The notes below the pieces were generated by a model. The model saw only the letters and a list, made by a program, of their open reading frames with translations. It was not told the DNA's origin and ran no database searches. From Verrucomicrobiota bacterium (lineage in GTDB: Bacteria > Verrucomicrobiota > Verrucomicrobiia > Chthoniobacterales > JAFAMB01), in NCBI GenBank assembly GCA_019239825.1, contig JAFAZK010000266.1:1-40938 (forward strand): a stretch of 40,938 nucleotides of DNA. The letters are read 5' to 3'. Both the position numbers and the translations under genes were made by a program. Below are positions 1 to 7,724 of this stretch, in pieces. Numbering within the stretch: position 1 is the stretch's first letter; each line of letters begins with the position of its first letter.

Positions 1-302
1 AGGATAGGCTTAAGCAGAGCGGCCAGTCGATCGTTTTTGATCGCGTTGCTGACAACTCACGCCGTGCAATGGCGGGCTTGGAAATCGACAGTTGACCCTT
101 TTCCGATCAGATTGAGTCGCTTTTAAGGACTATCCGCGGCGCTAAGGCAGATGTCGGATAATTGGTTCGGGCCAAGAAAGCCCTGCAGGCCGCTCGGCCA
201 ACTAGCCCGCCGTATGCTGTGCCAGGAGCAACCCTGTGTTTCGCGCGAAGACGCCATTCGAGCCCAGGTCAGCCGGCTGGACAATCTGACTGCCGCCCGG
301 GG
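1..302. other. Left edge, no supported gene
   Basis: This is the region downstream of the last gene of the polysaccharide operon. A plus-strand frame is open from base 3 to a TGA at 93-95 and could be the tail of a gene cut by the window edge, but 30 codons is too short to support a call. An ATG at 151 opens 61 codons with no recognisable domain. I see no clear terminator or RNA gene here. Confidence 0.4.
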
Positions 303-1079
303 TCACCACCTTGCCTCGGAACGAAATCTGCCCTGACTTTTTACGAACGCCAGGTCGACTTGTCCCAAAGCGCCGTCTAATGGTCTTCTCTGGTACCCGG
401 TAATGTCATAAAGTTCATATCCTCGCTCGAACATGAAGGAGATGACTTCACGTGTGATGGGTTGACCCGGCAGGAAGCCAAATAAGGAGGTTTCCACAAC
501 GAACACTTCCGTGCGGCCAAAGGCTGTGCTCGCCCCGGAAAGAGCTTCCAATTCGAACCCTTGAACGTCGAGCTTTATCAGGTCGGGCACGAAGTTCGGA
601 TAAGTCTCACTCAGCAGCGAATCTATCGTAACGACCGGCGTCCTGCGTTGCTTGCCGGATTTGAGTTGGCTGCAGTCTACCTGGGGAGCAAAAGACGAAC
701 CAGCTAGATCCGGCCAGATCGTCAGCACGAGTTCTCCGGCCTCACGGGCAGCTCCTGCCTTTACGTAGTGACGACCCGCAGCGCCACCGCAAAGTTTAGA
801 CAGGTGCGGCTCCATCTCATCCTGCGGCTCGATCATAATCACAGACGCCTCTGGAAAGATGGAAAGCGCCAGCCGAGTCCAGTCACCCCGATTCGCGCCA
901 ACGTCTATAATGCCGCGCGGTTTAAAGCCGCGAGTGCGAATGTCTCCCAGAAAGCCGGCTAGGGTACCGATTCCTCCGCCGCGGTTACGATAGATCTCGA
1001 TTCCAATCGCGGTAAGTCCAGATTTAATTACTGATTTGATGACGTATTTCATGCCACTCGCCATGTCTGTTGAGCTCAT
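303..1079 (-). CDS. FkbM family SAM-dependent methyltransferase
   Basis: This 258-residue protein is predicted to transfer a methyl group from S-adenosylmethionine, probably to a sugar hydroxyl, in the cytoplasm. The SAM-binding motif I reads DVGANRGDW (about residues 59-67), followed by an acidic loop (IEPQ) and the family motif IKLDVQGFELE, which is typical of FkbM enzymes (PF05050). The length is normal for the family. The longest frame starts at TTG 1082; I chose the adjacent ATG at 1079, which leaves a 4-base gap after the preceding glycosyltransferase. It is the last gene of the polysaccharide run, so methylation of a sugar residue in the repeat unit is the likely role. That substrate is inferred from context; the methyltransferase fold is well supported. 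Confidence 0.88.
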   Translation of the reverse strand: MSSTDMASGMKYVIKSVIKSGLTAIGIEIYRNRGGGIGTLAGFLGDIRTRGFKPRGIIDVGANRGDWTRLALSIFPEASVIMIEPQDEMEPHLSKLCGGAAGRHYVKAGAAREAGELVLTIWPDLAGSSFAPQVDCSQLKSGKQRRTPVVTIDSLLSETYPNFVPDLIKLDVQGFELEALSGASTAFGRTEVFVVETSLFGFLPGQPITREVISFMFERGYELYDITGYQRRPLDGALGQVDLAFVKSQGRFRSEARW

Positions 1080-1083
1080 CAAA

Positions 1084-2016
1084 TTATAGGTACGGCTCCC
1101 TGTATCCTATACCGGCCATATAGTTGCGAATATCGGCTCCGTAAGTGTTGCGTCCCCAATCATTAAAATAAGCATTATGAGCCAGGAATTCCGCTTCCAT
1201 TCTATCTTTACGTCTTGCTCGATATCGATACCCGTCCGCATCAACAAATCCTAACTCCAGCTTGGACAGATAATCATCTTTCGATCGATAAACATAATGA
1301 CTGATTTCAATATCATATTGATCGGCGTTTACCGCATAGGTACCGCGAACTGGCGTCCCCAGATAATTGACCGCGCTAGTCAGTCCATTGAAAATAAAGT
1401 TATGCGAATTATAATACGCTTTAACCCGCTCGGGCGTTGCGATAACCTTTACATGGTAGTTTGTTGACGGGTCGGAACGAACAAAGTTATTGGTTAAAAG
1501 ACCCGCCGGCAACCTCTCGTGAAATGAGCTGCCAAAATATCGGCAATTTATAGCCAGCGCTGGTGCCGTATCTAGGGTCGACAGTGCATTTAGCAGAATG
1601 CCCTTCTGTCTTTCTATGATAAACTCATCGGCATCGATAAAAGCGACCCAGGTACTGTCTGAGGCAAACCTGTCAAAGAAATGACTGTAACAGCTTGGCG
1701 ATGCCGGAACGGTTTTCCATGGTATTATTGTTACCATACAACGATCGATAAACGGCCTGAGGACGGCCTCGGGAGCGTCGTCGCTGTTATTATCGTAAAA
1801 ATAGAAATGTTCCGCCCCGAGTAGCGTATGGTGGGCGATAAATTCCGGCAGGAATCTCGCTTCATTTTTGATGCGCGTCATGACGGAAAAAAAGAATACC
1901 GGCCGACGAAGCCGCTTATGGTAGGTTAGTGCACGGTTGGGAAGGGCTGGATGGAATATGCCCATCGCGTTATAGCGGAGCTCGCTTCTAAGGCGAAGAA
2001 TCGATTCTTTAAGCAT
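1084..2016 (-). CDS. Glycosyltransferase, GT2/GT92-like (GT-A fold)
   Basis: The 310-residue protein is a probable cytoplasmic glycosyltransferase. It begins its catalytic domain with the family signature MTRIKNEARFLPEFIAHH (from residue 46), then YFYDNNSDD and the metal-binding DADEF motif (D128-E131). This pattern fits the Glyco_tranf_2_4/GT92-like group. There is no signal peptide and no clear membrane segment. The ATG at 2016 is well supported by a strong AGGAGG ribosome-binding site ten bases upstream. It sits 50 bp after a GT-B glycosyltransferase and 4 bp before the FkbM methyltransferase. It likely adds one sugar of the repeat unit; donor and acceptor cannot be told from sequence. Confidence 0.85.
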   Translation of the reverse strand: MLKESILRLRSELRYNAMGIFHPALPNRALTYHKRLRRPVFFFSVMTRIKNEARFLPEFIAHHTLLGAEHFYFYDNNSDDAPEAVLRPFIDRCMVTIIPWKTVPASPSCYSHFFDRFASDSTWVAFIDADEFIIERQKGILLNALSTLDTAPALAINCRYFGSSFHERLPAGLLTNNFVRSDPSTNYHVKVIATPERVKAYYNSHNFIFNGLTSAVNYLGTPVRGTYAVNADQYDIEISHYVYRSKDDYLSKLELGFVDADGYRYRARRKDRMEAEFLAHNAYFNDWGRNTYGADIRNYMAGIGYREPYL

Positions 2017-2026
2017 GCTGGGTGGG

Positions 2027-2032
2027 CCTCCT
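2027..2032 (-). promoter_or_regulatory. Strong Shine-Dalgarno site AGGAGG
   Basis: A perfect AGGAGG lies on the minus strand ten bases upstream of ATG 2016. It fixes the start of the GT92-like gene. Most genes in this operon have much weaker sites, so this gene may be translated independently of its upstream neighbour. Confidence 0.75.
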
Positions 2033-2066
2033 ATCTTGTGGGATGTTACAACGAGGGAATGTGTGT

Positions 2067-3344
2067 TTAGTCAAAAGACGCCTTGGGTTGTCCTACACTA
2101 CCAAGCCATTTAACCAGGGCCGCGGATTCGTTACGGCTGCAGAGCCAGGTCGTGCGCGGCATCGATAAGACGGCGGTTTCCAGGTCGCGGTATTTTTGCG
2201 GCGTCAGCGTCGTGAAAAAATTTCGCAGCGAATGCGCGAGGGAATCAGTAAGCAGAACGCCGAGGCCGAGTTTTTTGAGGAGCCTGCCGGTTTCGACCGA
2301 GAGCAAAGCGATCGGTACGGCCCCGTACAATCCGCCTTCGTACAGGCGGTTGGGTAGAAGCCAGGATGAATTTAGGCCTGCTTCGAACATATCAATGGCC
2401 CAGTTGAAATGCACATGGCGATAGATGCTTGGTAGATCCTCCGGGTTTCGATAGGGGCCCAGAAATTGTACGCCTGGAACGTTGCCAATGGCTTTTTCGA
2501 AATCGCCGAAAAGATGCTCGAGCGGCTTACCCCGGATAACCACTTGGACGGCGCCTTGGCTTTGTTGGGTAAGCTCGATAAGTAGGCGGAGACTGCGGGT
2601 GCAGCGTATCATTCCGAACCATCCAATCACCCATGGCGGCCCCGGCCTGCGCGAGGACGAGATTTCGTTTGGCGTCGTTTTCTCATTGATGGGGAGCACC
2701 TTGTTCTCGACTAATCGGATAGGGATCTTTAAACGCGCGATGCGCCGAAAGTAATGGTTCACGAAAGCCGGTGAACTGGTTAGGATGGCTGCGGCACGGA
2801 GCGATAATTGGCGCTCGATACAGCGCAAGATCCAGCCAACCGGTCCTCTATCGAGCATGAGCCGATGAATATCGAGACATTCGTAGATTAGCACCGGCTG
2901 CGGTTTGCGATGGCCGCGTCCACACGTAGCGATCACCAGCATATCGAGATTCCTTGCGATAATAACGTCCGTGTCAGTGAATAAAGCTTGGTACCGGCGC
3001 AGGCTGATCAGTTTTTGCGCTACAGAAATGATCCGCTTTAATAACTTGGCATTTAAGGTCTGGCCGAAATCGAGTGCTGCGCATCCGGCGACGCTTTCGA
3101 TAGGCTGCGGCACGCGCCGGAATCCCGCTGCTGTGACTTGGGCTCCTCCGGCGCGTAACATTGCTACCCGTCGGTGGATAGCGGCGTCGGCTAAATCCTG
3201 CGCGAGTACAAGAATTCTAATGGCTCCAGATCTCGGAGGTTCGGTTGCAGAATAATTGCCAACAGTGTTACCGACCGCTCCGACCACCGTTTCCTGATTA
3301 GAAACGCTGTAGGATTCCAAAGACGTATTATCTTGCCTGGTCAC
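2067..3344 (-). CDS. Glycosyltransferase, GT-B fold (GT4-like)
   Basis: The 425-residue protein has a hydrophilic N-terminal extension of about 40 residues, then a Rossmann-like start (IRILVLAQDLADAAIHRRV), a middle containing YECLDIHRL and LTSSPAF, and a second Rossmann domain starting near WVIGWFGMIRC. This two-lobed layout fits a GT-B glycosyltransferase of the GT4/GT1 type. The C-terminal motif NRLYEGGLYGAVPIAL resembles the nucleotide-sugar binding segment in which an acidic residue contacts the donor. The start is a GTG at 3344 with a purine-rich GAAGAAGAAA upstream. It lies 21 bp after the GH16 gene and 50 bp before the next glycosyltransferase. Exact sugar specificity is unknown. Confidence 0.8.
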   Translation of the reverse strand: MTRQDNTSLESYSVSNQETVVGAVGNTVGNYSATEPPRSGAIRILVLAQDLADAAIHRRVAMLRAGGAQVTAAGFRRVPQPIESVAGCAALDFGQTLNAKLLKRIISVAQKLISLRRYQALFTDTDVIIARNLDMLVIATCGRGHRKPQPVLIYECLDIHRLMLDRGPVGWILRCIERQLSLRAAAILTSSPAFVNHYFRRIARLKIPIRLVENKVLPINEKTTPNEISSSRRPGPPWVIGWFGMIRCTRSLRLLIELTQQSQGAVQVVIRGKPLEHLFGDFEKAIGNVPGVQFLGPYRNPEDLPSIYRHVHFNWAIDMFEAGLNSSWLLPNRLYEGGLYGAVPIALLSVETGRLLKKLGLGVLLTDSLAHSLRNFFTTLTPQKYRDLETAVLSMPRTTWLCSRNESAALVKWLGSVGQPKASFD

Positions 3345-3365
3345 AAGCGGTTTCTTCTTCGGATT

Positions 3366-4166
3366 TCACTTTTCCCACACGCGCACCCACTGGACCTGAG
3401 TAATGGGCGGCTGCACCGTGGAGGCTGAGCCATTGACTCCGCCAGGAGCCGCAGTCAGTACTAATTGCATCGGCTGCCAGCTGGATGGAAAAGGCCGTGC
3501 TCTAGCAACCTCCACGTCATCGACATACCAAGTGATCTGGTCCTGAGTCCACAGGAGCCCGTAGGTATGCCAGGCTCCGAGGACCGGGCGATCAATAGAA
3601 AAGCGATGTGGATTATTCAGCTCATCGAATACGCCGCCATCCCCTGAACTATTGGCGTGGAGCGTGCAAAAAGCGACGTTAGGGGAGCCGGGATCAGTCT
3701 CAATGATATCGATCTCGTTAGTCCAAGTCAGCGGGTTCGATGCTCGCACCAGGCTCCCGTAGACATGGGGACGACTCGCGCAGAAGAGCCAGAAGGCCGA
3801 CCAGTCTGTGCAGAACATGCGCGCTTCGAAATAGCCGCCTTGGAAATATCTTCCGCCGGAAACATCATGGTATTGCGTGCAGATCTCTGCGCTTTTCGAA
3901 GCGCTAGCCGTGATCGTGAGGACGCCATCCCGGACTGAGAAATTGCTTGGTGACGGAATTGCTTCCCACCAAAGGCCGGCGTTCCATTTGTGGCCGGTGG
4001 TGCCATAGCCGATATCCAATGACCCTTGGAATTCATCATCGAACCCGAGGTTTCGGAAACCGGCGCTCGAGGCTTGCGCTGGAGGAGTAATAGCAAAACT
4101 GACCGTAGCGACGCAGGCCGCTGATGTTAGAAACGCAGCAATCAGGACTGTGGTGTTTTTGTTCAC
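3366..4166 (-). CDS. Secreted GH16 family glycoside hydrolase
   Basis: The GH16 catalytic signature ExDxxE is present as EIDIIE (E151, D153, E156 counted from the GTG start), with a jelly-roll family pattern around it (GGYFEARMFC, WHTYGLLWTQDQITWYVDDVEV). An N-terminal hydrophobic segment ending in AQA at about residue 32 looks like a Sec signal peptide. The longest frame starts at 4310 but would overlap the upstream gene by about 90 bp and put the signal peptide inside the protein. The GTG at 4166 gives a proper signal peptide and a 52 bp gap, so I use it. GH16 enzymes cut or transglycosylate beta-1,3/1,4 glucans and galactans. Encoded within a polysaccharide operon, it may trim or set the length of the exported polymer. 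Confidence 0.88.
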   Translation of the reverse strand: MNKNTTVLIAAFLTSAACVATVSFAITPPAQASSAGFRNLGFDDEFQGSLDIGYGTTGHKWNAGLWWEAIPSPSNFSVRDGVLTITASASKSAEICTQYHDVSGGRYFQGGYFEARMFCTDWSAFWLFCASRPHVYGSLVRASNPLTWTNEIDIIETDPGSPNVAFCTLHANSSGDGGVFDELNNPHRFSIDRPVLGAWHTYGLLWTQDQITWYVDDVEVARARPFPSSWQPMQLVLTAAPGGVNGSASTVQPPITQVQWVRVWEK

Positions 4167-4218
4167 TACATTTTCTTTGGATAAACGTCCATGAAGCGAA
4201 AGTCTCTCCAGCGGGAGC

Positions 4219-4965
4219 TTAGGCGACCACACTTCGCCTTCGATACTTGGCAATAATGGGAAGCAGGCGTAGTGCGCCCCAGTAGCGCGGCACGAATTTT
4301 CCGGGTGCATCTAGGCAACGGCAGAGCCACCCCAACATGAATTTATCGGCCCAGGGCGGAACACTAGCTTGTATTCCGGAGAAGAATGCGATCGCTGACC
4401 CCACGCAGATAATCGAGGGGAAATAAGAGAGATTTTCTTTTAGGTAAAGGCCCAGCGGCTCTTGTATTCCGCCCCCGATATTAATGATAACATATCTGGG
4501 CTTGTGCGCCTCGACCCAGGTTAGTAGCTCGAGGTCACAAACCTCTTTGCCTTTAGGGTAATGGGGAGCCACATAGCATTCTTGGGCCGTAACCGGAATG
4601 CCATTTCTATTCAGCCAAGCGCGATTAATTTCGGTCTCCTCCTTCGAAGGCATGATCCATACGGAGCTTCCCGTCGTTCGCAGTTGGTCGCTAGCTAGTA
4701 AAAGGCGAAGGAGCCGTGGCCCAGAGATGCGAGGTAAGTTTTCACCGGTAAAAACTTTCCAGAGGATGACCATGAAAGAACTATCGGTGACGGCAAAATC
4801 GCTTTTCTCGACGGATTGTCGGTAGACCGAGTCGGTGGGTAGTGCGGCCAAAGCCGGTGCCGCTGGTGCCACAATGAATTTGCCTTCGGCACACAGCTTT
4901 AAAAGCTCTGAGGTACTGCCTGTGAAAAAGTTGATTGCCAATACGCTTTTGAAGTTTTGTGCCAT
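4219..4965 (-). CDS. WecG/TagA/CpsF family glycosyltransferase (GT26)
   Basis: The 248-residue protein matches the GT26 family in length and order of motifs: an N-terminal Thr/Asp region with VTDSSFMVI (D61, the proposed catalytic Asp position), RISGPRLLRLLL, a central INIGGGIQEP, then GSAIAFFSG and a basic, amphipathic C-terminus with PPWADKFMLGWLCRCLDAP, as in enzymes that add ManNAc or ManNAcA to undecaprenyl-linked GlcNAc. The C-terminal tail usually contacts the membrane. It lies 27 bp downstream of the ligase/polymerase gene and 52 bp upstream of the GH16 gene. It probably adds the second sugar to the lipid-linked primer; the actual sugar is not readable. Confidence 0.88.
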   Translation of the reverse strand: MAQNFKSVLAINFFTGSTSELLKLCAEGKFIVAPAAPALAALPTDSVYRQSVEKSDFAVTDSSFMVILWKVFTGENLPRISGPRLLRLLLASDQLRTTGSSVWIMPSKEETEINRAWLNRNGIPVTAQECYVAPHYPKGKEVCDLELLTWVEAHKPRYVIINIGGGIQEPLGLYLKENLSYFPSIICVGSAIAFFSGIQASVPPWADKFMLGWLCRCLDAPGKFVPRYWGALRLLPIIAKYRRRSVVA

Positions 4966-4992
4966 AGGTTTAATAGGTTTCTTGTTTTGGAT

Positions 4993-6201
4993 CTAAGACC
5001 GGATGGAAGAGAGCGCGCGTACGTCCAGTTTGTTAGGGCGTGCTTCGGGGAGACGGCACTTGGAACAGTTAAATACGATCAGCAGGAATACGACGGAGTA
5101 CGTGTTCCCGAAGCTGAATGCCCGGACCTCAAACGCTCCGTATAGGATGTAGGTCGCGATGACGGTTACTGGTAGCGGATCCTCGACGAAACGCTGAATA
5201 GGTTTAAAGACAAAATAGATGGCCGGACTCATCATGAGGAAATAACTCGCCAATCCAACGACGCCCATGTCTGCGAGCATCGCGATATAGGCGTTATGAG
5301 CCGGCAATTGGTCGGGCATCAATAGGGTGTGGCCTTTGAAACCCACACCGAAGATGGGTTCTGCCTCCCAGAGCTGTATAGCAGCAGCCCATAAGTAGTC
5401 GCGTCCGGACCCGCCACTACTGATGCCGCGATATTTATCGTTGATCATGAACAGATGGGCGAAGCTTTGGCCAATCGAATCTAATACATGGGATCCGGTT
5501 AGAGTCATGACGGCGCAAAGGGCCACGCTTCCGAAAAAGGCCAGTAGCAAATAAATAAAGAACTTCTCCGATCGGTGGCTCCATACCCGGGAGACAATCA
5601 CGACTAACAGCGCGACGGTTGCGGCCAGCAGGGAATCTCGCGATTCAAGCACAACCATCGAATAGACGGGTATAAGGGATAGCGCGGTGGCAAAAATTAT
5701 AGACCTAACACTCAGAGCGCCGATGAAGCCGACCAAAGCCATCATGGCAACATAGTTTGGATTCTCCGTCGGAGTAACCCGTCCCCAAGTCATCGGCGCT
5801 GTCACCAGAACAATCGGCAGCAGGACGTTAATAAAAATGGAAATGAAGATCAGCGTCTTGCCCAGATCCAGATCGATTCTCATCGTGATAAGATATAATG
5901 AGAAAAAGAAGAGCAGGGAGCTGGTGATGTTACCTACGATGAAAACCCAGTCGTATCGTGGCGCATTAAAAAGGTAACTTGCCAAGATGCTGAGATTCAG
6001 CAGTAAGACACCGAGTGAAACTAACGGAGATACAGATGCTATGACGGGCTTCTTGTAGGTCAAGAAAATCAGGGCGATGGCTCCAGCCGCCAATGGAAAA
6101 AAAAGTGGAGCGGCACTTTCTGCACCCGTGAAGTGCATAATGTAAAAGGAAGCAGAGGCCCAGATGGCGACGACGATTTCGTTTAGCCAGCGATTAGTCA
6201 T
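4993..6201 (-). CDS. O-antigen ligase / Wzy-type polymerase (multi-pass)
   Basis: The 402-residue protein is strongly hydrophobic with about ten to twelve membrane segments and the Wzy_C/O-antigen ligase pattern: an SRDSLLAATVALLV segment and, after a periplasmic loop, GVGFKGH followed by AHNAYIAMLADMGVVGL. It either polymerises repeat units (Wzy) or ligates polymer to a lipid (WaaL); these cannot be separated by sequence alone. Operon context with a flippase and a Wzc-like protein favours polymerase. The longest frame starts at 6258 inside the flippase gene. The ATG at 6201 forms an ATGA overlap with the flippase stop, so translational coupling is likely and I chose that start. Confidence 0.85.
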   Translation of the reverse strand: MTNRWLNEIVVAIWASASFYIMHFTGAESAAPLFFPLAAGAIALIFLTYKKPVIASVSPLVSLGVLLLNLSILASYLFNAPRYDWVFIVGNITSSLLFFFSLYLITMRIDLDLGKTLIFISIFINVLLPIVLVTAPMTWGRVTPTENPNYVAMMALVGFIGALSVRSIIFATALSLIPVYSMVVLESRDSLLAATVALLVVIVSRVWSHRSEKFFIYLLLAFFGSVALCAVMTLTGSHVLDSIGQSFAHLFMINDKYRGISSGGSGRDYLWAAAIQLWEAEPIFGVGFKGHTLLMPDQLPAHNAYIAMLADMGVVGLASYFLMMSPAIYFVFKPIQRFVEDPLPVTVIATYILYGAFEVRAFSFGNTYSVVFLLIVFNCSKCRLPEARPNKLDVRALSSIRS

Positions 6202-7718
6202 TTCGCGGGTTCCTCTGGCCGGCCATTGAAAAAGGCGCCGAGCGCGGAAACGGCCCAAGTTCTCGCCTCGGACAAGAGATCGTGACCGATATAGAAGTAG
6301 AGAGCAGCGATCACGAGAATCCAGAGAGCGGAAAGGGCGAGCGTGCTGGCGTAAGCCACGGTGCTTGATTGCCGCAAGAAATCGAAGGGCTCATAGCGTA
6401 CGAAAAGCCACAAACATGTACCCAATAAGGCGCTCGCCAGCGCAGCCACAGAGCCTCGGACCCCGGCCGAGGTGGTGGTTTTTGGGATCCGCAGCATGAA
6501 CAAAAGTGAAATCGTGACCTCAGCGACTAGAATCAAGATCAGCCAAAGCAGTACGGATTTTATTAGGAGAGCGACGGCCGCGAAAATTAGCAAACTGATG
6601 ATGTAGAGGTATTGTCGTTTGGCGATTTCGTGTACCTTTCCGTGCCGCAGCATCAAAGCCTGCATGATTTGGTAGGCATAAAGCGGACTAGCCAGGCCGA
6701 AGGTGATGGCGATTTGCCCGTAGAGAGTTGGGTCGGATCCGACCAACCAAAAAGAGGCTAGCCGAAAATTATCGGCAACGACTATTCCGGTGATCAGAGA
6801 AGCGAAAAACGCCGCAAACAGTACACAGAGTGTGAACTGAGTTTCCGCCAGGGCTGGCTGGTGGGTTTGCTTAAGCCATACGTATTGTACCGAGGCGTAA
6901 CGCGACAGTTGCAGAATCATCTGGCGCGCGGTCCCGAACAACGCCCGCAGCGCGACATAGATGGTGACAGCGACTGGCTGGGCGATGGCAGAGAGCACCA
7001 GGACAGGCACGTATGCACGCATCCAACTGGATGCGGGGTCGGCCATAGTGTAGCGCGCGATGCTTAGCGTTCTGAAGGACAGCCCGGGCGGCATTGGCTC
7101 CAAGAGGCGCAAGAGCCCGAGCCGGCGGCAGAGCCGACCTTGCTGCGCAATGGCGAACAAGCCGCTCAAACACCAGATCCAGGCTAAGATCTCTGGGGGG
7201 GAATGAAAGAAGGTTAGGGCGACCATGGCTAGGCATAACCGCGCGGCCGCTAGCAAAAGGTAACCAGCTTCGGCCTGACGGTACAACTCAAGCGAATCCA
7301 GGTACATCACGCGGACGTACACGATGGTTTCCGAGGCGACTCCGGCGATCAGGGCAGCGCGCCACAGGTAGTAAGGGGTCTTTGTGTAAAGGCAATTGTA
7401 AAATAGGTCTAGACCGATCAAAATTACGGTGGCTACGCCAATGAGGATCCTGATCCAGGCCCACAGATGTTGGAAGTCGATCTTGGCTTGCTTGTCGGCA
7501 GGATTGTGCCCGTAACGGATCAATTCCGCATGGCCGGCGGTACGCAATCCGCAATCCGAGACACTGACAATGGTAGCGATGGCCAGCATGGTGTACCAAT
7601 GAGCCGTGGCGATATTCCCCCAGATCCGAATCTGGATGGGAAGCAGTACAACCTGATTTAGGAGCAATACGCCTTGAGTCAGCATCGTTAGTGAAAAAAA
7701 CTGGAAGAACTTCTGCAC
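6198..7718 (-). CDS. Wzx-like polysaccharide flippase (MOP superfamily)
   Basis: The 506-residue membrane protein has about twelve to fourteen hydrophobic helices spread evenly along its length, and a length typical of Wzx/polysaccharide biosynthesis transporters. The N-terminus (FFSLTMLTQGVLLLNQVVLLPI) and the conserved-looking VSDCGLRTAGHAELI loop fit the MOP flippase layout, in which undecaprenyl-PP-linked repeats are moved to the periplasmic face. The start is a GTG at 7718, six bases after the co-polymerase stop; an in-frame ATG at 7685 is an alternative. The stop overlaps the next ATG by four bases. The assignment rests on topology, length and neighbours rather than on a diagnostic motif. 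Confidence 0.8.
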   Translation of the reverse strand: MQKFFQFFSLTMLTQGVLLLNQVVLLPIQIRIWGNIATAHWYTMLAIATIVSVSDCGLRTAGHAELIRYGHNPADKQAKIDFQHLWAWIRILIGVATVILIGLDLFYNCLYTKTPYYLWRAALIAGVASETIVYVRVMYLDSLELYRQAEAGYLLLAAARLCLAMVALTFFHSPPEILAWIWCLSGLFAIAQQGRLCRRLGLLRLLEPMPPGLSFRTLSIARYTMADPASSWMRAYVPVLVLSAIAQPVAVTIYVALRALFGTARQMILQLSRYASVQYVWLKQTHQPALAETQFTLCVLFAAFFASLITGIVVADNFRLASFWLVGSDPTLYGQIAITFGLASPLYAYQIMQALMLRHGKVHEIAKRQYLYIISLLIFAAVALLIKSVLLWLILILVAEVTISLLFMLRIPKTTTSAGVRGSVAALASALLGTCLWLFVRYEPFDFLRQSSTVAYASTLALSALWILVIAALYFYIGHDLLSEARTWAVSALGAFFNGRPEEPAK

Positions 7719-7724
7719 GGATTT

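Noticed and set aside
3-95. Open plus-strand frame at the left edge
   Set aside because: Thirty codons without a stop is expected by chance about one time in four, and no family is recognised.
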